This document shows, piece by piece, positions 49,933-55,408 of a DNA stretch of 55,408 nucleotides. The stretch's first letter is position 1. Every line of letters starts with the position of its first letter. The notes beneath the pieces are model-generated. The model worked only from the letters and a program-made list of their open reading frames with translations, searched no databases and had not been told where the DNA came from. This stretch comes from Bacteroidota bacterium (GTDB taxonomy: Bacteria > Bacteroidota > Ignavibacteria > UBA10030 > UBA6906), in contig JAUQWO010000041.1 of NCBI GenBank assembly GCA_030835135.1, forward strand, positions 1 through 55,408. The letters are read 5' to 3'. Both the position numbers and the translations under genes were made by a program.

Positions 49933-51881
49933 GCACAGCGCCCCTGCGGATCCTCTGTCTCGAGGATAACAAGCTGGATGCAGAGCTCATCGCGCTCCGT
50001 CTTCAGAACGACGGCGTCGACCACACGATCGATCGTGTCGACACCCGCGAGAGCTACGAGTCCGCGCTCGCCACCGGGTCCTATGATCTGATCCTGGCAG
50101 ACTACGCCCTTCCCGCGTTCGATGGTCTGACCGCCCTGCGTCTCGTCCGTGCCATCCATCCCGACCTCCCCTTCATCTTCGTGTCCGGTGCCTCGGGCGA
50201 GGATATCGCCATCGAGGCAGTGAAGAGCGGTGCTACGGACTATGTCCTGAAGCAGCGCCTGACACGGCTGACACCCGTCGTGCGGCGGGCCATCAGGGAG
50301 CTGCGGGAGCGGGAGGACCGGCAGGAGACCGAGCGCACGCTCCACGAGACCGAACGCCGGCAACGCCTGATGGTGCAGTACCTCCGGGGCATCGCGATCG
50401 TGTTCCTCGATCCCGCCGGACATATTGCCAGTTGGAATGCCGGCGCCGGGGTGATCACGGGCTACAGCGAGCCGGAGATCCTCGGGCAGCATGTGAGTGC
50501 CCTCATTCCGGAACTGGCGGATGGCAGCGGGTCGGCAGGTGACTGGCTGCTGAGCGCGGGAGCAGGCGAGGAAGTGCAGGTTGAGGTATGGCATACCCGG
50601 CCGAACGGTTCGTCGTTCTGGGCCGAGATCCTTGTCGCCTCGGTCCGCGATGCCGGGCACTCGGTCGAAGGATTCGTGATGATCATCCGGGACGTCACCG
50701 AACGCCACGAAGCGCAGGAACGCGCGCTCATCGCACGGCGGATGGAAAGCACGGCGACCGTGATGGGCGGTATCGCACATGAATTCAGCAATATCCTGAA
50801 CAATGTGCTCGGGTTCGCGACCCTGATCAAGAAGTACATCCACGACCATGGCCGCGTGCTGAAGTACAGCCAGGCCATCGAGCAGTCCGTCCAGCGCGCC
50901 GACGAGGTGACGCAGCGGCTGCTTGCGTTCGCCCGCGTGGAAGAACGGTCCACGGAGTCTGTTGCGATCGGCCCGCTCATGGATGAGGTCACGGAGGTGC
51001 TGCGGAATGAATGTCCGGAGACCATCTCGATCCATAAGCGATGTGAACCATCCCTGCCCCACGTGACCGGAGTGCAGGGCGAACTCCGCCAGGCGTTGAT
51101 GAATCTCGGTCTCAATGCACGCGATGCCATCCAGGCGCATGCGGCCACGGGCGGCCGCGGCACGATCACACTTGAGGCGATGCGTACGCGTGTCACTGAG
51201 ACGGTGGCACCTGCGCTCGCCCTCCCTGTCGGGGATGACTGCATCCTGCTCCGTGTCACCGATACGGGGATCGGGATCCGCCAGGAGATCGCCGGCAGGA
51301 TCTTCGACCCGTTCTTCACGACGAAGGAATCCGGCCGCGGGGCAGGGCTCGGACTTTCGATCGTGTACACGGTGATCCGCGGGCACCGGGGGGTTGTGCT
51401 CGTCGACTCCTCCCCCGGCCACGGCAGCACCTTTTCCGTGTATCTGCCTCTGGCCGATGCCCACCGCAAGGAAGGCGCGCGGAACGGCGATGAGGCCGTG
51501 CCACGCGCCGAACTCATCCTGCTTGTCGATGATGAGCAGGGGATGCTGGAATTCGGACACGACATTCTCGTCGAACACGGCTATCGCGTCCTCACGGCCC
51601 GCGACGGGAATGAAGCGCTTGCGATGTATAAGGACCGTTCGGACGAGATCTCGCTGGTGATCCTTGATCTCATTCTCCCGGGGATGGATGGCGGTCAGAC
51701 CTACCTGGCGATGAAGCACATCAACAAGAACCTCAAAGCGATGTTCTGTTCCGGGTTCACATCGGATCAGCTCATCTCCTCACTCCTTCAGGAAGAACAC
51801 CTGCGCGCGGTCCGGAAGCCATTCCGGATCGACGAGTTCCTCGGCGCCGTGCGCGAGTGCCTGGACGCTCCGCGCAGCTAA
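49929..51881 (+). CDS. Hybrid histidine kinase REC-PAS-HisKA-HATPase-REC
   Basis: This 650-aa last gene of the sensory operon begins at ATG 49929 behind GGAGGTGG. The N-terminal receiver has D58 (LILADYALPAFDG) and VSGASGEDIA. A single PAS domain lies at about 145-265, then HisKA with H284 in GIAHEFSNILNNVLGF, an HATPase_c (LMNLGLNARDAI, DTGIGIR, GAGLGLSIVYTVI), and a C-terminal receiver with D580 (LVILDLILPGMDGGQ). The kinase and last receiver align with those of 45043, including the unusual EEHLxAxxKPF end, indicating duplication within the operon; the histidine box here is H-E-F-S-N. It ends about 160 bp before the CheY-like gene. Confidence 0.92.
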   Translation: MSTAPLRILCLEDNKLDAELIALRLQNDGVDHTIDRVDTRESYESALATGSYDLILADYALPAFDGLTALRLVRAIHPDLPFIFVSGASGEDIAIEAVKSGATDYVLKQRLTRLTPVVRRAIRELREREDRQETERTLHETERRQRLMVQYLRGIAIVFLDPAGHIASWNAGAGVITGYSEPEILGQHVSALIPELADGSGSAGDWLLSAGAGEEVQVEVWHTRPNGSSFWAEILVASVRDAGHSVEGFVMIIRDVTERHEAQERALIARRMESTATVMGGIAHEFSNILNNVLGFATLIKKYIHDHGRVLKYSQAIEQSVQRADEVTQRLLAFARVEERSTESVAIGPLMDEVTEVLRNECPETISIHKRCEPSLPHVTGVQGELRQALMNLGLNARDAIQAHAATGGRGTITLEAMRTRVTETVAPALALPVGDDCILLRVTDTGIGIRQEIAGRIFDPFFTTKESGRGAGLGLSIVYTVIRGHRGVVLVDSSPGHGSTFSVYLPLADAHRKEGARNGDEAVPRAELILLVDDEQGMLEFGHDILVEHGYRVLTARDGNEALAMYKDRSDEISLVILDLILPGMDGGQTYLAMKHINKNLKAMFCSGFTSDQLISSLLQEEHLRAVRKPFRIDEFLGAVRECLDAPRS

Positions 51882-52009
51882 GCACTCATGTCCCACACAC
51901 CGCAGGCACGTGGCTGATATTCGGCACGCATGTGCTGTCACGTTCGTCCCCTGACCGCATCCAATGGCGAAATCGCGCCGGTTCCAGCATTTCCTGTCCG
52001 TCGTCCGGC

Positions 52010-52025
52010 TGGCATGGGTTTTGGG
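52010..52025 (+). promoter_or_regulatory. Sigma-54-like element before the CheY-like gene
   Basis: TGGCATGGGTTTTGGG has the -24 TGGCA and -12 TTG elements of sigma-54 promoters at correct spacing, but has G where the invariant C of TTGC is expected. An almost identical 16-mer (one change) precedes the porin at 52749. It could be a divergent sigma-54 promoter or another shared promoter class. The remaining gap 51882-52009 shows nothing else. Confidence 0.4.
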
Positions 52026-52048
52026 TATCTCTGTCGTGAGGGATGGAG

Positions 52049-52480
52049 ATGGGGGATCAACAATTCGACGGGATGCCAAAGCGCATGCGGACGGTTCTGA
52101 TCGTGGAAGATGATCATCTCTTCCGAAAGGCCCTGACGACGTTCCTGTCGTCGCTGGGATTTGAGACATACGGTGTTGCCACGGCCGAAGAAGCGTTGCG
52201 TGAGGCCTCGTGGTCGAACGTGGATCTTGTGCTGATCGACTACTATCTCCCGGGCATGAACGGGATCGAGCTGGCGCGGGCGCTGCAGGAGCGGCACCTG
52301 CGGGCCAGGATGTTCCTCATGTCGGGATACCTTCCGGAGGCGGTCCGTCAGGAGGCACGCGCTGCAGCGATCGAACTTGTACTGTGCAAACCGCACGATA
52401 TGGCGTCGTTGCACAAGGCACTTGAACAGGCACTTGCGAGTGAGGAGGACAAGCATGCGCATCACGTACCGATGGCCTGA
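52049..52480 (+). CDS. Single-domain response regulator (CheY-like)
   Basis: The 143-aa protein is just a receiver: acidic pair E20-D21-D22, phospho-acceptor D64 in LVLIDYYLPGMNG, a MSGYL serine at the T/S position, and K in VLCKPHDM. ATG 52049 sits 7 nt after GAGG; ATG 52043 is also in frame but too close. Such proteins shuttle phosphate or bind a motor or other partner. Its position after a kinase operon, with no DNA-binding domain, fits a phosphorelay intermediate. It overlaps the following small gene by 26 nt. Confidence 0.88.
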   Translation: MGDQQFDGMPKRMRTVLIVEDDHLFRKALTTFLSSLGFETYGVATAEEALREASWSNVDLVLIDYYLPGMNGIELARALQERHLRARMFLMSGYLPEAVRQEARAAAIELVLCKPHDMASLHKALEQALASEEDKHAHHVPMA

Positions 52481-52679
52481 CACACCGGCGCATGAGCGTT
52501 GCCCGGAATGTGGCGAAGAAGCGATCCCGGGTGGACCGGATCATCGTCCGGACTGCAGGTTCTTCGTCTTTGAAGATGAACACAGTGACGAGCCTGTGAC
52601 GGTGGAAGACTGGATCCGGGCATCGACGGGCTGGCGCGATCACGACGGATTCCAGTTGCGTCCCCCTGTTGCTGCGTAG
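52455..52679 (+). CDS. Small probable zinc-binding protein, unknown function
   Basis: This 74-aa protein has a textbook ribosome site (GAGGAGG, 52442-52448) 6 nt before ATG 52455, inside the end of the receiver gene. It contains C-x2-C-x10-H-x3-C (CPEC through HRPDC) within residues 16-34, a likely CCHC zinc site, followed by an acidic stretch. It has no helix-turn-helix. The strong translation signal and overlap argue for a real gene that is co-expressed with the CheY-like protein and possibly interacts with it. I do not recognise its family. Confidence 0.65.
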   Translation: MRITYRWPDTPAHERCPECGEEAIPGGPDHRPDCRFFVFEDEHSDEPVTVEDWIRASTGWRDHDGFQLRPPVAA

Positions 52680-52748
52680 ATTCTACAACTTGCCATTCGC
52701 CCCCTCCTGAAGATCGCGTTTCGGCTTACGCTTTCGCCATGTTGCGCA

Positions 52749-52764
52749 TGGCATCGGTTTTGGG
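52749..52764 (+). promoter_or_regulatory. Sigma-54-like element before the porin gene
   Basis: TGGCATCGGTTTTGGG differs by a single base from the element at 52010. It lies 44 bp before the porin ATG (52808) and, like its twin, has TTGG rather than TTGC at -12. The paired occurrence suggests a shared regulator for the CheY-like and porin genes. The rest of the 128-bp gap has no other recognisable site. Confidence 0.4.
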
Positions 52765-52807
52765 TCTCTGTGTGTCGGACATGTGAACCGACATCGGAGA
52801 CCGTGAT

Positions 52808-54133
52808 ATGCTACTGCGCACATTCATCATCCTGACCACGTTGTTCGTCGTTGGTAGTCCGGCATCGGCCGGCGATCAGTCGCAACGCGAGGGCAAGGAT
52901 TCCGTGGCCCTCATGGCCACAGCCTCAGCCAACCCCGCCCCAACGGCGACCCCGACGACGGCCTCATCCGCATTGGCCCTGCATCAACCATCCGGATTCG
53001 CCTCGTGGCCGACGATCACCGGCACCTGGGGAGGGACCCGTCCGCAACTCGAAGCGGCCGGGCTTTCTGTGAGCGCCATGTACCGCACCGATCAGATGTC
53101 GACCCTGAGCGGCGGCATCGAATCCCGTGGCGGGTCGATCAATCAATTCGATCTCCAGCTTGCCATCGATGCCGATGCGGCGTTCGGAGTTCACGGGCTG
53201 TCATTCTTTGCGCACGCCATCGCCAACAATGGCGGGTCCGTGAGCAGGTATGTGGGCGACGCGCAGATCGTCAGCAATATCGAATCGACACGGCTGACCA
53301 AGCTGTACCAACTCTGGATGCGGCAGTCATTCTTCGACGATCAGATCTCCGTTCTTGCCGGATTGTATGATCTGAACGCCGAATTCTACGTGACCGACGC
53401 GGCGGTGCTCTTCCTCAACTCCTCCTTTGGTGTCGGGAAGGAGCTTGCGCAGACCGGTCCGAATGGCCCGGGGATCTTTCCAAATCCGGCGCTCACCCTG
53501 CGTCTGCGCGGCGAATTCAATGCCGTGTATGCACAGGCCGCTCTGATCGACGGTCATCCGGGTACCGCGGACGACCCGTTCACACCATCGTTCTCCTGGA
53601 CGAAGGAACAGGGCGTCCTCGTGATCGCCGAAGGTGGTATCGTGAGCGGTGGCGAGGATGGCGGCGCGCGGTCCAAGTTCGCGGTGGGCGCATGGTGGTA
53701 TCCTCCGTCCACCGAGATGCCTCTGCCCAACGGCGGCGCCTATCTTCTTGCCGAACAGCAGGTCCTTCGTGAGGATGGCGGTGATGAAGGCCTCAGCCTC
53801 TTCACCCGCATCGGCTTCGCGGACTTGCGGCTCAACCGGTACCGTGCGAATTTCTCGGGCGGGGGAGTATATACCGGATTGATCCCGGGACGTGACGAGG
53901 ACCGGCTTGGACTCGGCGTGACATTCGCACAGAGGAACACATTGCTTGATCCGGCGGACCAGGAAGGACTTCCCGATCGTAGCGGCGAAGTCAGTATCGA
54001 GCTGGCGTACCGGATCCAGTTGCTTTCGTCGATCTCCGTGCAGCCTGACTTTCAATACGTGATCGGGCCGGCGTGTTCGCATCTGGTCGGGAATGCATCG
54101 GTGTTTGGCGTGCGCTTCGAGGGCCATTTCTAG
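52808..54133 (+). CDS. oprB: OprB-type carbohydrate-selective porin
   Basis: The product is 441 aa with CGGAGA upstream of ATG 52808. A signal peptide is visible (positively charged start, hydrophobic LRTFIILTTLFVV, cleavage around ASA-GD at 21). An alanine/threonine/proline-rich linker to about 58 is followed by the OprB hallmark TGTWGGTRPQLEAAGLSVSA, which opens the beta barrel, and alternating strands to a C-terminal phenylalanine (FEGHF), the usual outer-membrane assembly signal. Internal motifs such as GLYDLNAEFYVTDAA and LLAEQQVL are typical of the family. It forms an outer-membrane channel for sugars. It is transcribed apart from the sensor operon and ends in a hairpin terminator. Confidence 0.88.
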   Translation: MLLRTFIILTTLFVVGSPASAGDQSQREGKDSVALMATASANPAPTATPTTASSALALHQPSGFASWPTITGTWGGTRPQLEAAGLSVSAMYRTDQMSTLSGGIESRGGSINQFDLQLAIDADAAFGVHGLSFFAHAIANNGGSVSRYVGDAQIVSNIESTRLTKLYQLWMRQSFFDDQISVLAGLYDLNAEFYVTDAAVLFLNSSFGVGKELAQTGPNGPGIFPNPALTLRLRGEFNAVYAQAALIDGHPGTADDPFTPSFSWTKEQGVLVIAEGGIVSGGEDGGARSKFAVGAWWYPPSTEMPLPNGGAYLLAEQQVLREDGGDEGLSLFTRIGFADLRLNRYRANFSGGGVYTGLIPGRDEDRLGLGVTFAQRNTLLDPADQEGLPDRSGEVSIELAYRIQLLSSISVQPDFQYVIGPACSHLVGNASVFGVRFEGHF

Positions 54134-54230
54134 CCGACGGGCCTGGTCCCGGTGATGGTGATAGTTCTGCAGTAGTGGATTTATGGTCAGTGCGTGATAT
54201 CGAGAATGTTGAATTCTGCAACTTCCGAAG

Positions 54231-54283
54231 GCCCATAGCCCTCATTGTCAGATATCGAATGAGGGATGTGGGCCCTCCTTTTT
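54231..54283 (+). terminator. Rho-independent-type terminator after the porin
   Basis: Arms GCCCATAGCCCTCATT (54231-54246) and AATGAGGGATGTGGGC (54258-54273) pair over 8 bp, then an internal mismatch, then 4 bp, around an 11-nt loop. A CCTCC stretch and five Ts (54279-54283) follow. It lies about 100 bp after the porin stop. Confidence 0.7.
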
Positions 54284-54291
54284 CCGCACTG

Positions 54292-54306
54292 TGGTATGGT
54301 CCTTGC
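54292..54306 (+). promoter_or_regulatory. Sigma-54-type promoter of the chemoreceptor gene
   Basis: TGGTATG (54292-54298), 4 nt, TTGC (54303-54306) match the sigma-54 consensus TGGCAYR-N4-TTGC with a single T for C. The invariant GG and GC pairs are present at correct spacing. A start near 54318 leaves a leader of about 56 nt. The NtrC-type activator at 38678 is a candidate regulator. Confidence 0.6.
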
Positions 54307-54373
54307 GTGTGCGCCCTGTGTAGCGTTGTGCTATCGCGGCACAATGACACCAACGACATCATGCAGGCATACC

Positions 54374-55408
54374 ATGAAATGGTTCAATGACCTCAGCATC
54401 GCGACGAAACTGATCGGCAGCTATGTATTCGTCGCTCTCATCGCGGCCCTCGTCGGGTACTTCGGCTACCAGGGGATCAGCGTGCTCGCAGACAATCAGG
54501 ACGAATTGTACCAACAGCGCCTTCTTCCCATTGCTGACCTGGGAGCCGCCAACGCCGCGCTCCTCACGGCCCGGGGAGATGTGCGGAATGTCTTCATGTC
54601 CAGGACCCCGGAAGCCCGAACGAAATACATCGGGATCGTCAGAGCGGAATCGAAAAAGGTGGATGATCTGGTTGCGAAGTATGCCAGCGGGCATTTGACA
54701 CCGGAGGAGACGGGTATCCTGGAGTCGTTCCATGCCCATTGGAAGACCTACAGCGGCGTGCGCGACCGTGCGCTGGAGATGGCGATGAATGGGGAAGAGG
54801 TGAAGGCTCTTGCGATGATCGATGGGCCGGCACGCGAAGAGCTCACGGCGAGCCGGAAAGCCCTGACCACCCTGGTCGAGGTCAATACGAGGATGGCCGA
54901 TGAGGTCGACAAAGCCACCGATGTTCAGGTCCGATCCAGTGAGACGCTCCTTCTCATCGTCATCATTCTCGCCATGGCGATCGCACTCGGCCTCGGTGTC
55001 TTCCTTGCCCGCGTGATCGGACTCCCGATCAAGCGCACGGCTGAAGCCGCCGCGAAACTCGCAACGGGAGATGTGGATCTTCAGATCCCCAACGGCACAT
55101 CGAAGGATGAGATCGGCATGCTCGGCAAGGCGTTCACGACACTGGTGGCGAACACCAAAGAACAAGCCGCGGCGGCGCATCAGATCTCAGAGGGGAACCT
55201 CTCCGTTGAGATCACGCCCCGATCGCGGGAGGATGTGCTCGGCACTGCCCTCCGGCAGGCGGTCGTCGCACTGCGCGGCCTGGTGACCGAAGCCGGGATG
55301 CTGTCGAAGGCGGCGGTGGACGGGAAGCTGGCCACGCGCGGCAACGCAGAGAAGTTCCAGGGCGGCTACCGCGAGATCGTGCAGGGCGTGAACGATACGC
55401 TGGATGCG
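54374..55408 (+). CDS. Methyl-accepting chemotaxis protein (3' end outside window)
   Basis: An open frame runs from ATG 54374 to the window edge (345 codons, no stop). It has a cytoplasmic start (MKWFNDLSIATKLIG), a first membrane helix at about 14-34, a periplasmic helical sensor domain of the 4HB_MCP type (about 35-190), a second membrane helix at about 191-214, a HAMP domain (GLPIKRTAEAAAKLATGDVDL, about 216-268), and a second HAMP-like stretch with ISEGNLSVEI. The later segment VDGKLATRGNAEKFQGGYR is typical of MCPs that carry repeated HAMP units before the signalling hairpin. The methylated helices and CheA/CheW tip lie beyond the window. It senses a chemical cue and controls the flagellar motor. 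A weak ribosome site (AGG at 54365) precedes the start. Confidence 0.92.
   Translation, partial: MKWFNDLSIATKLIGSYVFVALIAALVGYFGYQGISVLADNQDELYQQRLLPIADLGAANAALLTARGDVRNVFMSRTPEARTKYIGIVRAESKKVDDLVAKYASGHLTPEETGILESFHAHWKTYSGVRDRALEMAMNGEEVKALAMIDGPAREELTASRKALTTLVEVNTRMADEVDKATDVQVRSSETLLLIVIILAMAIALGLGVFLARVIGLPIKRTAEAAAKLATGDVDLQIPNGTSKDEIGMLGKAFTTLVANTKEQAAAAHQISEGNLSVEITPRSREDVLGTALRQAVVALRGLVTEAGMLSKAAVDGKLATRGNAEKFQGGYREIVQGVNDTLDA

Noticed and set aside
1-55408. tRNA, rRNA, CRISPR array, phage or insertion sequence
   Set aside because: No cloverleaf-like sequence, spaced direct repeats, integrase or transposase was recognised.

Overview
The window is a GC-rich stretch from a motile, outer-membrane-bearing bacterium: there are flagellins, a carbohydrate porin and a chemoreceptor. 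All supported genes lie on the plus strand and are packed tightly. The phylum cannot be fixed from the sequence. The compact flagellins with FlaF and FlbT are of a style best known from Alphaproteobacteria. The multi-PAS sensor kinases and TPR-glycosyltransferase fusions are common in environmental groups such as Ignavibacteria/Bacteroidota and deltaproteobacterial lineages. I treat the taxonomy as open.

Region 1 (1-31053) is a polar operon of glycan-assembly genes that begins before the window. Most junctions are 4-nt ATGA or GTGA stop/start overlaps. It holds free-standing GT4 glycosyltransferases, a probable alpha/alpha-toroid protein, a 1164-aa methyltransferase/GT4/methyltransferase/GT2 fusion, and a 2222-aa GT2/GT4/GT2/GT4/TPR/GT2/TPR giant. 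It also holds a CgeB-like/GT2 fusion, two more methyltransferases, and five proteins that together carry eight copies of a TPR plus GT9-like (heptosyltransferase-like) module, one of them with three modules in one chain.

Region 2 (31054-35970) is a flagellin locus. It contains flagellin 1, FlaF and a FlgM-like protein, then flagellin 2, an unknown coiled-coil-type protein, FlbT, a second FlaF and a second FlgM-like protein. Three sigma-28-type promoters with exact TAAA-16-CCGATA spacing precede the flagellins, and two of them match GCCGATAA perfectly. GC-rich hairpins follow each flagellin, and small AGAA-loop hairpins sit in the 5' leaders. The position of region 1 directly upstream suggests that it glycosylates (and O-methylates) flagellin, with FlaF, FlbT and the FlgM-like proteins setting flagellin output.

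Region 3 (36063-52679) is a signal-transduction block. A NarL/FixJ-type regulator has its own sigma-70-like promoter. It is followed by an eight-gene operon (37028-51881) of four histidine kinases, an NtrC-type sigma-54 activator, a REC-PAS protein, a MASE1 membrane protein without a kinase domain, and hybrid kinases. A small CheY-like protein and a 74-aa probable zinc-binding protein come next. Two sigma-54-like elements with a shared 16-bp core precede the CheY-like gene and the porin, and a better sigma-54 match precedes the chemoreceptor.

Region 4 (52808-55408) has an OprB-type porin with a rho-independent-type terminator, then the start of a methyl-accepting chemotaxis protein that runs off the window.

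No RNA genes, insertion sequences, phage genes or CRISPR arrays were recognised. No gene-free stretch exceeds 300 bases.
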